In this document: positions 1-8,861 of the stretch, piece after piece
Layout: each line of letters begins with the position of its first letter
Numbering within the stretch: the stretch's first letter is position 1
Assembly (NCBI RefSeq): GCF_001922345.1
Contig: NZ_CP018812.1
Span: 2,232,001-2,296,000, forward strand
DNA from: Paraburkholderia sp. SOS3
GTDB lineage: Bacteria; Pseudomonadota; Gammaproteobacteria; Burkholderiales; Burkholderiaceae
Length of the DNA stretch: 64,000 nucleotides
Direction: 5' to 3'
The notes under the pieces: model-generated
Seen by the model: the letters and a program-made list of their open reading frames with translations, nothing else
The model's database searches: none
What the model was told of the DNA's origin: nothing
Translations under genes and position numbers: made by a program

Positions 1-206
1 AGATGGGCATCAAGCCATCCGAGCATCTGCGCCGCACACGCGTTGAACTCGCGTCGAGCCTGCTCGCGCAGAGCGATCTGCCCGTCGACAAGATTGCACG
101 CCGCTGCGGCCTGACAAGCGGCGAATGCCTCGCGCGGCTGTTCCGGCAAGTCGTCCATCTGTCGCCGACCGAATACCGCAGCCGCGCACGCCACGATCCG
201 TCTTGA
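1..206 (+). CDS. AraC-family transcriptional regulator, 3' end only
   Basis: Only the last 67 or so codons are present; the gene begins before the window, and the TGA stop is at 204-206. The fragment is the second half of an AraC/XylS DNA-binding domain. The segment PVDKIARRCGLTSGECLARL is the second helix-turn-helix, and FRQVVHLSPTEYRSR matches the conserved family C-terminus. The variant SGECLARLFRQ is typical of the GlxA-like subgroup, which carries a DJ-1/PfpI-like N-terminal domain; that domain cannot be seen here, so the subgroup is a guess. The polysaccharide genes follow on the same strand after about 150 bp, but nothing shows that this protein controls them. Confidence 0.85.
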   Translation, partial: MGIKPSEHLRRTRVELASSLLAQSDLPVDKIARRCGLTSGECLARLFRQVVHLSPTEYRSRARHDPS

Positions 207-359
207 GCGCGGGCGCCGCGCGGCTTGCAGCCTGACCTCATGCGTCCCGCGCCTGCGACCACTGCCTGTGAACACTCATGACCTGCTGTCGCGGCATCTC
301 GCTACGATCCGGTCACATCGCCTTTTCTTCGCTTCTGAACGCTTTTGGCTTCGCGTCCC

Positions 360-1730
360 ATGTTTTCACTCGCTTTACAAATCGGCGATCTGTTGATGAT
401 CGTCGCCGGCGCGCTGTTCGCGCTTTCGTGCACATACAGCGATGCGACCACTTCGCATCTCGACGATCTGTTCGGCTTGCTTGGCGTCCTGCTGGCGCTG
501 CTCGCGTTCCATCTGATCGGCGTCTACCGGTCGTCCGACAGCAACGGGGCGGCGGCACGGTCCACTACGCGCGCAATGTGCGGCTGGCTCGCCGCGCAAC
601 TCGCGATCGCGCTGATTTCAAGCGCTTACCCGGGCGCGGCGCAACGTATGAACTGGATTCTCGGCTGGACGGCGTTCAGTGCGGCACTGATGCTGCTTCA
701 TCGCTATACGCTGTACACCGCGCTTCGCGCCCTGCGCAGCCGCGGCTACGGACGTACGCCGGTCGCGATCGTCGCTCGAGCCGAACACGGCCGCGCGATT
801 GCTACACGGCTCGCCACGAATCAGGACACCGCGTACACACCAGAACTGATCTTCGATACCGCGCTGGAACGCGACACGCTCGTGGCGGACATTCCGACCG
901 TGTGCCAGCTCGAATCGTTTGCGCAACTGGTGCGTGCGCATCGCATCGGCGAACTGTGGATTGTCGATGCGCGAGACGAACCGGCGTGCGTCGAACAGAT
1001 CGTCGACGCGTTTCGCGACGACTTCGTCAATATCCGCATCGTGCCCGCACTCGAGGGGCGCCTGCTGCCGGAACCGGCCATCGTCGATTGCCTCGGCGTG
1101 CCCGTGCTCAATGTGATTGCGTCGCCCGAACGCGGCCTGCGTGTGCTGCCCAAGGCGATCTTCGACCGGCTCTTCGCGCTATGCGCGCTGCTGGGGCTCG
1201 CGCCGGTGCTGGCGCTGATCGCGCTGGCCGTCAAATGCTCGTCGCCGGGGCCGGTGTTCTTCCGGCAAAGCCGCAAGGGCATGAACGGCGAAGTATTTTC
1301 GATCTACAAGTTCCGCACGATGTATCAGGACGCCGACCGGCCCGGCGCGGTGAAACAGGCGAGCCGCAACGACGCGCGCATCACGCGCGTCGGCCGCTTT
1401 CTGCGCGGCACGAGCCTCGATGAGTTGCCGCAGTTCATCAACGTGCTGAAGGGCGAGATGTCGGTGGTGGGGCCGCGGCCGCATGCGGTCGAGCACGACG
1501 AGTATTACAAGCATCTCGTGCAGGACTATATGTACCGGTATCGGATCAAGCCGGGGATCACCGGATGGGCGCAGGTCAACGGGTATCGGGGGGAGACGGA
1601 ACGCGTGGAGAAGATGGCGGCGCGCGTGATGTTCGATATTCACTATATCCAGCACTGGACGATGGGGCTGGATCTGAAGATCGTCTGGCTGACGGTCTTG
1701 AAGGGATTTGTGGGCAGCAACGCGTATTGA
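360..1730 (+). CDS. Undecaprenyl-phosphate sugar phosphotransferase (EPS-initiating, WcaJ/WbaP type)
   Basis: This 456-residue inner-membrane enzyme should transfer a sugar-1-phosphate (glucose or galactose in known relatives) to undecaprenyl phosphate, the first step of repeat-unit assembly. The N-terminal part has four hydrophobic segments (about 3-23, 36-56, 76-93, 100-118), then a soluble CoA-binding-like middle. A fifth membrane segment (270-292) precedes the catalytic bacterial sugar transferase domain, with KFRTM (317-321), LDELPQ (353-358) and VGPRP (370-374). The ATG at 360 was preferred; an in-frame TTG at 345 would add five residues. The gene is convergent with the rest of the EPS cluster, 29 bp from the acetyltransferase stop, so it is transcribed separately. 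Sugar specificity cannot be read from the sequence. Confidence 0.9.
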   Translation: MFSLALQIGDLLMIVAGALFALSCTYSDATTSHLDDLFGLLGVLLALLAFHLIGVYRSSDSNGAAARSTTRAMCGWLAAQLAIALISSAYPGAAQRMNWILGWTAFSAALMLLHRYTLYTALRALRSRGYGRTPVAIVARAEHGRAIATRLATNQDTAYTPELIFDTALERDTLVADIPTVCQLESFAQLVRAHRIGELWIVDARDEPACVEQIVDAFRDDFVNIRIVPALEGRLLPEPAIVDCLGVPVLNVIASPERGLRVLPKAIFDRLFALCALLGLAPVLALIALAVKCSSPGPVFFRQSRKGMNGEVFSIYKFRTMYQDADRPGAVKQASRNDARITRVGRFLRGTSLDELPQFINVLKGEMSVVGPRPHAVEHDEYYKHLVQDYMYRYRIKPGITGWAQVNGYRGETERVEKMAARVMFDIHYIQHWTMGLDLKIVWLTVLKGFVGSNAY

Positions 1731-1759
1731 TGCCATGCCGCCCGCGTGCACCGGCGCCG

Positions 1760-2170
1760 TTATTCGCGCACGATGCGCGCCGGCACTCCCACCGCAGTCG
1801 CACCGGCCGGCACGTCTACCATCACCACCGCATTCGCGCCGATGCGCGCGCCGCGGCCAATCGTTACCGGTCCCAGTATGCAAGCGCCGGCGCCGATCAA
1901 CACGTCATCTTCGATGACGGGCGCACCGGGCCGCCCGCCGCGTCCGCCAATCACGACATTCGGCGCGACGATCACATTGCTGCCGATCGCGGCGTGCCGA
2001 TGTACGACAATCCCGAGCCCCTGATAACCGAACGTCACGTTGCGCCCGACCTCGACCGACGGCGGCAGCGAAACGGAAAAGAGCATCCGGTTGAGCACCT
2101 TGAGCAGCCACGGCAAGCAAGGCACACGAAGCCGGTACAACAAACGGGACAAGCGAAAGACGTAGATCAT
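1760..2170 (-). CDS. Small hexapeptide-repeat acetyltransferase (serine-acetyltransferase-like)
   Basis: This is a 136-residue left-handed beta-helix acyltransferase. The isoleucine-patch repeats run from about residue 40 to the end, including VIVAPNVVIGG, VLIGAGACILG and RIGANAVVMVDVPAG, and the C-terminus (GVPARIV) is characteristic of serine O-acetyltransferase-like enzymes of polysaccharide clusters. The conserved active-site histidine is likely in GIVVHRHAAIG. It is the last gene of the minus-strand EPS operon, 15 bp after wzy. In that position it most likely adds O-acetyl groups to the repeat unit, although CysE-like proteins in such loci have seldom been tested. The polymer position modified is unknown. 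Confidence 0.85.
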   Translation of the reverse strand: MIYVFRLSRLLYRLRVPCLPWLLKVLNRMLFSVSLPPSVEVGRNVTFGYQGLGIVVHRHAAIGSNVIVAPNVVIGGRGGRPGAPVIEDDVLIGAGACILGPVTIGRGARIGANAVVMVDVPAGATAVGVPARIVRE

Positions 2171-2185
2171 AGGTCACTCACGAAT

Positions 2186-3400
2186 TCACGACGAACGGCA
2201 GGATAGCGATTTCAGATGATCGAAGATCCTGATCGCGATAAGGAACAGCAGAAAGAATACGAAGTTGACGTCCCAGTAGCCCGAGTGAATCGACATCAGC
2301 ACGAGGGTCAGCAGATAGCAGAAGCCAAAACGCGCCAGCACCCCGCAGCGCAACGCGTACGCGTGAAGCCGCGCGACGCCGAATGCAATACCGAAGAAAC
2401 CGGCGAACACGCCGACATAACCGAAGTCGACGAAGAGCGCGCCTTGCAGCGTCGGCGTAATGCTCATCGGGCGCCCGGCAATCCACCGCGCGCCGACCAG
2501 ATCGCCGACGATATTGCGTGCACCCCAATGCTTGCCCGGCAAAAACGTTTCGAAGTTACTGAGCAGCAGGCCGCCATACAGATGGTCGTGCATCGAACTG
2601 CCCAGCGTGGCAATCGTGTTCTGACTCGCATCGAACATCGACAGCGCAGGCACGAACGGCAACAGATAGCGGTGCTCGCCGACAAATCGGAAATCGATAT
2701 TGGTGAAAAAGCGTTCGACGTCGTAGCTTTGCGCCACGCGAAAAAAAGCCATCGTCGCGGCAAAGCCGAGCAACGCGCATGCGGCGACCAGGCTCAATAT
2801 CGCGGCCTTGCGCCCCGACACCCTGAAAATCGCGTAATACACATAGCAAACCGTGACGAACGCGAGCACAGGCGAACGGTAACCGAGCAGAAGAATGCCC
2901 GCGATGTAGACGACTGGCTGCACGAGATCGACCTTGCGTGCGCTTTCGATGTCCGAGATCGTGCGAATCATGAGCCAGAAGCCGTATAGCGGCGCAAGGT
3001 TCGAGACGAGCGCGGAATTGCCGAATCGCGATTCGCCCATGAACAGAGGAATACCGCGATTCGCGAGAATTTCGAACACCACGCAGCCCGCAAACAGCGC
3101 GAAGAATACGCAGGTCAGCTGCTTCGACGTGCGAGGCTGCAACGGTCTCGCACGCAAGACCGCGCGTCCCGACGAAGCGATGCCCGACACGGCATACCCG
3201 AGCACGAGCCCCAGCAATCCGATGCCGAACAGATCCCAGCACAGGCTCTTGTCGTATGCATCCTTGATCGACCACGGCATGTCGATCAGCCCCGGCAGGT
3301 TGTACGCGATATAGACGCACAGCACGAGCGTCCACGGGTTCATATGCCGCAACGCCAGGCGGCGTGTCGGGTTCGCGGACGCCTTCAGCCAACGTTCCAT
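2186..3400 (-). CDS. wzy: O-antigen/EPS polymerase, Wzy-like multi-pass membrane protein
   Basis: The protein is 404 residues from the ATG at 3400 and strongly hydrophobic, with roughly ten predicted membrane segments and a larger polar loop containing charged motifs such as NIDFRFVGEHRYLL. This topology, with little sequence conservation, is typical of Wzy polymerases, which join lipid-linked repeat units in the periplasm. The frame stays open upstream to 4210, but that part overlaps wecG antiparallel-free in another frame and is not coding; a second ATG at 3343 is possible. It sits 14 bp after wecG in the operon. With one flippase and no ABC exporter, a Wzx/Wzy mechanism is the natural reading. 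Confidence 0.85.
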   Translation of the reverse strand: MERWLKASANPTRRLALRHMNPWTLVLCVYIAYNLPGLIDMPWSIKDAYDKSLCWDLFGIGLLGLVLGYAVSGIASSGRAVLRARPLQPRTSKQLTCVFFALFAGCVVFEILANRGIPLFMGESRFGNSALVSNLAPLYGFWLMIRTISDIESARKVDLVQPVVYIAGILLLGYRSPVLAFVTVCYVYYAIFRVSGRKAAILSLVAACALLGFAATMAFFRVAQSYDVERFFTNIDFRFVGEHRYLLPFVPALSMFDASQNTIATLGSSMHDHLYGGLLLSNFETFLPGKHWGARNIVGDLVGARWIAGRPMSITPTLQGALFVDFGYVGVFAGFFGIAFGVARLHAYALRCGVLARFGFCYLLTLVLMSIHSGYWDVNFVFFLLFLIAIRIFDHLKSLSCRSS

Positions 3401-3414
3401 CTGCCCTGCTCCGC

Positions 3415-4155
3415 TTATCCGCGCCGCGTAGCGAGCCACGCCCTGCCGAGCATCAGCGCAAAACGGCTGTTCGTGCCGAGGTAGCGACGCCACATCCGAC
3501 GTGGCTCCTGCATGACACGAAACAGCCACTCGAGGCCGCAACGCTGCATCCAGCGCGGCGCGCGCCTGACTTTTCCCGCGATCACATCGAACGTGCCCCC
3601 GACACCCATCACGAAATCGACGCCCAGTTCGTTCTTCCAGCGGTTGATAAAGTTTTCCTTCTTCGGCGAGGTGATCGCCACGAATAGAAGGCGCGCACGC
3701 GATGCGCGGATCGCTTGCACCACGGCCTCTTCGTCGTCCCAGAAGTAGCCGTGGTGATGACCCGCGATATCGAGTCGCGCGTGACGCCCGATGCAAGCCT
3801 GCGCCGCGCGCTCGACGACGCTCCCCGTGCCGCCGAGCAGAAACACCGGATAGCCGCGCGTTGCCGCATGCGCGAGCAGCCGGTCGAACAGATCGACGCC
3901 CGCAACGCGTTCGGGCACGTCGTGTCCAAGCAGCCGCGCGCCCCATACGACGCCCATTCCGTCGATATTGACGATGTCGCAGGCACGCACCGACTCCGCG
4001 AGCCGTGCATCGTTTTGCATATGCACCAGCTTTGCGACGTTGACGACGACATGCTGCGTAAACTGCCTCGCGGCAATACGCTGCCCGATCCATTCGACGG
4101 CTTCGTCCATCGTCGCGGCGTCCATCGGGCAGCCGAAGAGTTCGATACGTTTCAT
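3415..4155 (-). CDS. wecG: WecG/TagA/CpsF-family glycosyltransferase
   Basis: This 246-residue GT26 enzyme shows the family motifs NIDGMGVVWGARLLG (about 63-77), a GVGGTFDVIAGKVRRAP segment near residue 190 and GLEWLFR following it. E. coli WecG transfers ManNAcA from UDP-ManNAcA; other family members transfer ManNAc. Because wecB and wecC in the same operon would make UDP-ManNAcA, that sugar is the likely donor here. The ATG at 4155 matches the usual family start; an in-frame TTG at 4170 gives five more residues. Neither start has a strong ribosome-binding site. The gene lies 77 bp downstream of the lyase gene. Confidence 0.88.
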   Translation of the reverse strand: MKRIELFGCPMDAATMDEAVEWIGQRIAARQFTQHVVVNVAKLVHMQNDARLAESVRACDIVNIDGMGVVWGARLLGHDVPERVAGVDLFDRLLAHAATRGYPVFLLGGTGSVVERAAQACIGRHARLDIAGHHHGYFWDDEEAVVQAIRASRARLLFVAITSPKKENFINRWKNELGVDFVMGVGGTFDVIAGKVRRAPRWMQRCGLEWLFRVMQEPRRMWRRYLGTNSRFALMLGRAWLATRRG

Positions 4156-4232
4156 AAACAATGACGGCAAGATCGACGATGCCTTTCGAGCAGTTCGAGC
4201 GGCTCGTCACAAAGCAATGAGATGCGGCCCGA

Positions 4233-5069
4233 TCAGCGCCGCGTGACGGAGACGGAGACGGATAGCGGGCCGTATAAGACAGTGCTCGTATCGACGTCGG
4301 AGGGCGCCATGTCCCACTTTGGTTTGTAGAGGCCGAGTTTCAGATAGGCATCGTCGACGCCCGGATACGCATTTGCCGCACCGCGCGCCGCAAACACCTG
4401 CACGCCGTCCTTATAGAGTTCGGTGAGCGCATGTTGTCCCGTTTCGTCCGGCACGTAATGGATGGCCCAATGCACCCAGCGCCCGCGGTCCGCGCTTGCG
4501 CAGCACAGCCACTTACCCGCGGAGACCGTGTCGTGCTTCGCGCCGCCATGCACCGATAGTGCGTAGCGCTCGCCGAGCAGCGCGAGGGCAAGGGTCGGTG
4601 CGCCGGTCCATTTGCCCTGGTTGACCTGCGCGATGATCATCAGTTGACGCGAATCGAAGGAAAAGTTCGCCGGCAGCCATGTGCTCCAGCGAATCAGGTA
4701 GTCGCGGTTCTGCTGGAAGCGCACGGGCGCCGGAAACAGCAGTTCCGCGCGCGGCACGCCATTCGCGACGCCTGCATAGCGCTCGCCGCGATCGATATGT
4801 GCGCGCAGCACCTTGCGTGCAGCATTCGCGGAACGGGCCGCATCGGCAGGATCGCTAACGAGCTCGATGCCGCTCGGGTTTGCCTGGACACCGGCTCGCG
4901 GGTCGAGGCCGCGCTGCCAGTCGATTTCATACAGCGTCGTGTATACGGTCGAGTCCAAGCGTGCCGGCACATCGATCTCCGCTGTGCGAGCAGGCGCGCA
5001 CGTCGCCAAAGCGGCCGTCATGCTCACCACACATGCAACCACGCGCAGGCACCAGCGGCTCTTCGTCAC
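4233..5069 (-). CDS. Secreted polysaccharide lyase (heparin lyase I-like fold)
   Basis: The product has 278 residues with a signal peptide (about 1-30, ending APARTA). The mature part matches the Polysacc_lyase family related to heparin lyase I (PL7/13/20-type jelly roll): a YAGVANGVPRAELL strand, YLIRWSTWLP, QVNQGKW, GRWVHWAIHYVPD and DAYLKLGLYKPKW. It should cut uronate-containing polysaccharide by beta-elimination in the periplasm or outside. Translation starts at a GTG (5067-5069) overlapping the stop of the glycosyltransferase in GTGA, so it is translationally coupled to polymer assembly. Such lyases in EPS operons usually clear mislocalised polymer or trim chains. Catalytic residues were not assigned. 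Confidence 0.85.
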   Translation of the reverse strand: MTKSRWCLRVVACVVSMTAALATCAPARTAEIDVPARLDSTVYTTLYEIDWQRGLDPRAGVQANPSGIELVSDPADAARSANAARKVLRAHIDRGERYAGVANGVPRAELLFPAPVRFQQNRDYLIRWSTWLPANFSFDSRQLMIIAQVNQGKWTGAPTLALALLGERYALSVHGGAKHDTVSAGKWLCCASADRGRWVHWAIHYVPDETGQHALTELYKDGVQVFAARGAANAYPGVDDAYLKLGLYKPKWDMAPSDVDTSTVLYGPLSVSVSVTRR

Positions 5070-6232
5070 GATTTATCTCGCTCGGTGCGCGAGATTGCGC
5101 TTACCGTTCGATAGCAATCGATGTAGCGCTCGACAACGGCTGCGCACGAATAGTGCTGTTGCGCACGCGCGAACGCCGCACGCCCCATCGATACGGCTTT
5201 GTCCGCATCGCCCATCAGCAGCCTCAGGCACAACGCGAGCGCGTGCGGGTCGGACGGCTCGACAAGAAAGCCGGACACGCCATCTTCGATGAGATCGAGA
5301 AAGCCGCCGACGCGCGTGCCGATAACCGGCACCGACGAAAACATCGCCTCGAGCGTCGCAATGCCGAACGCTTCGTAGTGGCTCGGCATGCAGAACGCGC
5401 GTGCGCCACGATAGAACGCGAGCTTCTCATCGCCTTCGAGCCAGCCGACGAACCGCACCCGGTCGTCGATCCGATAGTCGCGTGCGAGCCGTTCCCAGCG
5501 CGCGATGTCGCCACCGCCGGCGAAGCACACGGGCACGTAGTAGCCGTCGCCGGCAAGCAGCGCGATCGCGGTCAGCAGGTCGTCGATGCCCTTCTGTTCG
5601 GTCAGCCGGCCGGCAAAGGCGATATAGGGCTGCGACAGCGCGGCATCCTGCATCTCGCGGCGGGCCATATGCTCGTGAGCCGCCGTCTCCGCGTCGTGCG
5701 CGGAATTGCCGATCACGCGCAGCGTGCGACGCGCCGCACCGAGCCGCCGCATTTCGTCGGCAATCGGACTGGACACCGCCACGGACGCGTTCGCATTGCG
5801 CAGAAACCATGCGATGGCCTTGCGAGTGATCGGGCCGGACTGCATCGCGAACGGCAGAAAGTTGCCAGCATGCAAATGGAAAATCGTCTTCTTGCCGCGC
5901 AGCTTCGCAAGCGTCCACAGCATCAGCTTGCGATAGAACGATCCGTGTACGGACACGTGAAAATGAACGATGTCGGCATGCGGCAACGCACCGAACGTGA
6001 AGCTCGGCAAATCGACGAATACAAACGCGGCAAGCGCTGCGAAACGCTTGAAGCCGCGCGTTTCGAAGAATGACAGTCCCACCGCCGCATTCGCGAAACG
6101 CGCGCGCTGCGAACCGAGTTCGGCGAGCACGGACGCGATGCCGCCGCGTTGCCCCCGGCCAGGGCCGACATGCAGCACGCGTATCGGGCGCCGCGCGCTT
6201 CTTACGGGGGCGACGTGCATCGGTGCATTCAT
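5066..6232 (-). CDS. GT4-family glycosyltransferase
   Basis: A 388-residue GT-B enzyme. The N-terminal acceptor domain begins RPIRVLHVGPGRGQRGG, with a glycine-rich loop typical of GT4. The C-terminal donor domain has GRLTEQKG (208-215), FAGGGD near 238, and the E-x7-E motif EAFGIATLE with glutamates at 287 and 295. The start at 6232 is fixed by an ATGA overlap with the wzx stop. It presumably adds one sugar of the repeat unit on the cytoplasmic face. Together with WecG and the initiating transferase it gives only three recognisable transferases, so a short repeat unit is likely. Donor and linkage cannot be told. Confidence 0.9.
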   Translation of the reverse strand: MNAPMHVAPVRSARRPIRVLHVGPGRGQRGGIASVLAELGSQRARFANAAVGLSFFETRGFKRFAALAAFVFVDLPSFTFGALPHADIVHFHVSVHGSFYRKLMLWTLAKLRGKKTIFHLHAGNFLPFAMQSGPITRKAIAWFLRNANASVAVSSPIADEMRRLGAARRTLRVIGNSAHDAETAAHEHMARREMQDAALSQPYIAFAGRLTEQKGIDDLLTAIALLAGDGYYVPVCFAGGGDIARWERLARDYRIDDRVRFVGWLEGDEKLAFYRGARAFCMPSHYEAFGIATLEAMFSSVPVIGTRVGGFLDLIEDGVSGFLVEPSDPHALALCLRLLMGDADKAVSMGRAAFARAQQHYSCAAVVERYIDCYRTVSAISRTERDKS

Positions 6233-7545
6233 CGATGTCTCCACCAGCCGGTCAGATACACGCGACGCTGGCTGTCGGCGAAAATCGACCATAGATAAAG
6301 CGCAAGCAGCACGGCTTGTGCGAGCAGAAACGCAACGGCCGCGCCTTGCGCGCCGTGACGCGGCACGAGCGCAAAGGCGACCGCCACATTGAGCAGGCCC
6401 GTGGCGAGAATCAGGCGCGACCGGCTACGGCCCGCCCCGAACGGCAACAGCACCTGAAGTCCCAGGAAATAAGCGAGATTGCCGAACACCATCGACCCGC
6501 ACAACAAGGCGAGAACCGGAGCCGCGCCGCTGAATTCGCCGCCAAGCACGAAATGCGCGAGCGGCTCGGCCCAGCCGATAAACAACGCGGCGCACACAGC
6601 CGAGATGGCCAACGTTATGACCGCACCGAGCACGGTCAGCCGGGCGGCCGATGCGCGATCGCACGCGAACAATGCAGCGATGCGCGGATAGAGCACGGCG
6701 CATAGCTGCGCGGGAGCGAGATTGCCGACCGTGCGCAATTTTTCTGCTGCCGCATAGAGGCCAGCCTGATACACGCCGGCCGAACACTTCAGCAGAATCG
6801 TGTTGGCCGCACCGAACAGGCTTACCGATGCGTTCGCAACGAACGCGTCGGCCGCTTCGGCAATTTGCCGGCGGACCGCGCCCCACGACGACTGCGGCGC
6901 GCGCAGCACACCGAAGCGCCATGCGATCACGACCGACAGCAGCGCGGCCACTACGGGCCCGGCTGCCTGGATCGCCGCGGCAAGCGCCACGTCCTGCGGT
7001 CCATGGACGAGCCAGAAAGTCAGGGGCAACGTGACGCCGCGATTGATCGCCACCATCGCCGCGATCAGACCGAAGCGCTCGGTTCCCTGGAAAAACCAGT
7101 AGAGCGTGAATACATTGCCGAAGACGCCGAGCCACGACAGCAGAATCACGTCACGAGAACTCGGATCGTGCGGCGTGAACGCAAACAGCAGAGCCAGCGC
7201 GGCGAACGACACGAGGCATAAGCACGCCTTCGCCGCCGTCACGGACCAGATCAGTTCATTGAGGGCGGCTGCGCGCCCGGCCCGTTCGACGACCGCTTTC
7301 GGGCCGGTCAGCCCGAAGCCCCATTCCGTCAGCAACGTGCCGTACGCCGCGAGCGCCATGCCGTATGCCAGTACGCCGAACTTCTCGGGGCCGAGCATGC
7401 GCGTCAAATACGGAAATGTCGCAAACGACGCGAGGTAGTTCACCGCGAACGACACGATCATGATCGCGACGTTGCGGCTCACCCGCGCGCCGGAATGCGC
7501 AGCGGCCTTCCCGGCGCGCCCTGCGCTGCGCGTTGCGTCACTCAT
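6229..7545 (-). CDS. wzx: Wzx-type polysaccharide flippase
   Basis: The product has 438 residues with about twelve membrane segments and belongs to the polysaccharide transporter (PST/MOP) family. The first segment region, NYLASFATFPYLTRMLGPE, is the typical start of oligosaccharide flippases, and GFGLTGPKAVVE follows as usual. It moves the undecaprenyl-linked repeat unit across the inner membrane. The start codon at 7545 lies within the end of wecC (8-bp overlap) and the stop overlaps the next ATG. Its place after wecC mirrors epsE in the Ralstonia EPS I cluster. It is a confident family call; substrate is inferred from context. Confidence 0.92.
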   Translation of the reverse strand: MSDATRSAGRAGKAAAHSGARVSRNVAIMIVSFAVNYLASFATFPYLTRMLGPEKFGVLAYGMALAAYGTLLTEWGFGLTGPKAVVERAGRAAALNELIWSVTAAKACLCLVSFAALALLFAFTPHDPSSRDVILLSWLGVFGNVFTLYWFFQGTERFGLIAAMVAINRGVTLPLTFWLVHGPQDVALAAAIQAAGPVVAALLSVVIAWRFGVLRAPQSSWGAVRRQIAEAADAFVANASVSLFGAANTILLKCSAGVYQAGLYAAAEKLRTVGNLAPAQLCAVLYPRIAALFACDRASAARLTVLGAVITLAISAVCAALFIGWAEPLAHFVLGGEFSGAAPVLALLCGSMVFGNLAYFLGLQVLLPFGAGRSRSRLILATGLLNVAVAFALVPRHGAQGAAVAFLLAQAVLLALYLWSIFADSQRRVYLTGWWRHR

Positions 7546-8782
7546 GCGAGAGCAACCCGCGCGTATCGATCACGACTTTCGCCTGCAGGCGCACCGGATC
7601 GATCCGCTTGAACGGCGTGTGATCGACGAGAATCACGATCACGTCGGCCACCGCGATTGCATCGTGCAGCGCCCACAATTCGGCCTTGCCGACGAGCGAC
7701 GGCGGCAGCACCGCGACGTTGGGCTCGACAGCCAGCACGCGCCCGATACCGCGTTCCGAAAGTGCGCGCACGATGCCAAGCGCAGGGCTTTCGCGCAGAT
7801 CGTCGATATCGGCCTTGAACGCAAGCCCGAGGCACGCAATGACGGGCTCCTTGAAGCGCGTGGTCGCGCGCTCGATGCGGTCGAGCACATGGTGTGGCTT
7901 GTCGTCGTTCACGATTCGCGCCGTGCGGATCAGGCGCGCCGTGTCCGGCGCCGAATCGACGATGAACCACGGATCGACGGCAATGCAGTGGCCGCCTACG
8001 CCGGGCCCCGGCTGCAGGATATTCACGCGCGGATGCCGGTTCGCGAGACGAATCAGCTCCCACACGTTGATATCGAGCTGTTCGCAAATCAGCGAGAGCT
8101 CATTGGCAAATGCGATATTCACGTCGCGAAACGCGTTCTCGGTCAGCTTGCACATCTCGGCCGTACGCGCATCGGTCAGGATACAGTTGCCGGTCACGAA
8201 GATCTGGTAGAGCGCGCGCGCCGCTTCGCCGCAACGCCGCGTCATCCCGCCGATCACGCGGTCGTTTTCGACGAGTTCGCGAATCACATGGCCCGGCAGC
8301 ACGCGCTCCGGACAATGCGCGACGCGAATGTCGGACGCTTCGCCGGCTTGCTGCGGAAAACTGAGGTCCGGCCGCATCTCGGCCATCCAGCGTGCGACGA
8401 GCTCCGTCGCGCCGACCGGCGACGTCGATTCGAGCACGACGAGATCGCCCTTCTTCAGGACCGGCGCGATCGCACGGCTCGCCGCTTCGATATACGCGAG
8501 ATCGGGCTTATGCCCTTCGGCGAACGGCGTCGGCACCGCGATCAGAAACGCGTCGGCCGGCTCCGGTGCGATCGTCGCACGCAGGAATCCCTGCGACACA
8601 ACCGCATGCACGAGCATGTCGAGTTCGGGCTCGACGATATGAATCGCGCCGCGGTTGATCGTATCGACCGCGTGCTGGCTCACATCGACGCCGATCACGC
8701 GTTTGCGTCTCGCCGCAAATGCAGCGGCCGTCGGCAAACCAATGTAGCCGAGTCCTACTACGGAAATTGTTTCGAATTCCAT
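7538..8782 (-). CDS. wecC: UDP-N-acetyl-D-mannosamine dehydrogenase
   Basis: This 414-residue NAD-dependent enzyme oxidises UDP-ManNAc twice to UDP-ManNAcA. The Rossmann motif VVGLGYIGLPTA is at 8-19, the linker helix region contains KLTENAFRDVNIAFANE near 212-228, and the catalytic cysteine is in GPGVGGHC (Cys266). The C-terminal half (LGLAFKADIDDLRESPAL) is the substrate-binding domain. The ATG at 8782 is preceded by AAAGG at good spacing, while a longer open frame upstream lacks homology. Spacing to wecB is 79 bp. The close relative UDP-glucose dehydrogenase is less likely because wecB lies directly upstream. It corresponds in position to epsD of Ralstonia. Confidence 0.93.
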   Translation of the reverse strand: MEFETISVVGLGYIGLPTAAAFAARRKRVIGVDVSQHAVDTINRGAIHIVEPELDMLVHAVVSQGFLRATIAPEPADAFLIAVPTPFAEGHKPDLAYIEAASRAIAPVLKKGDLVVLESTSPVGATELVARWMAEMRPDLSFPQQAGEASDIRVAHCPERVLPGHVIRELVENDRVIGGMTRRCGEAARALYQIFVTGNCILTDARTAEMCKLTENAFRDVNIAFANELSLICEQLDINVWELIRLANRHPRVNILQPGPGVGGHCIAVDPWFIVDSAPDTARLIRTARIVNDDKPHHVLDRIERATTRFKEPVIACLGLAFKADIDDLRESPALGIVRALSERGIGRVLAVEPNVAVLPPSLVGKAELWALHDAIAVADVIVILVDHTPFKRIDPVRLQAKVVIDTRGLLSHE

Positions 8783-8861
8783 AATATACCTTTCGTGTTT
8801 GACCTTCCTGATTGGACATGACGGCCGGCGCAAGCGTTGAACGTATGCGAGCGGTGAGCGG

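Noticed and set aside
3401..4210. Extension of the wzy frame upstream across wecG
   Set aside because: It overlaps wecG in another frame, lacks membrane segments and family similarity; the Wzy-like part begins at 3400.
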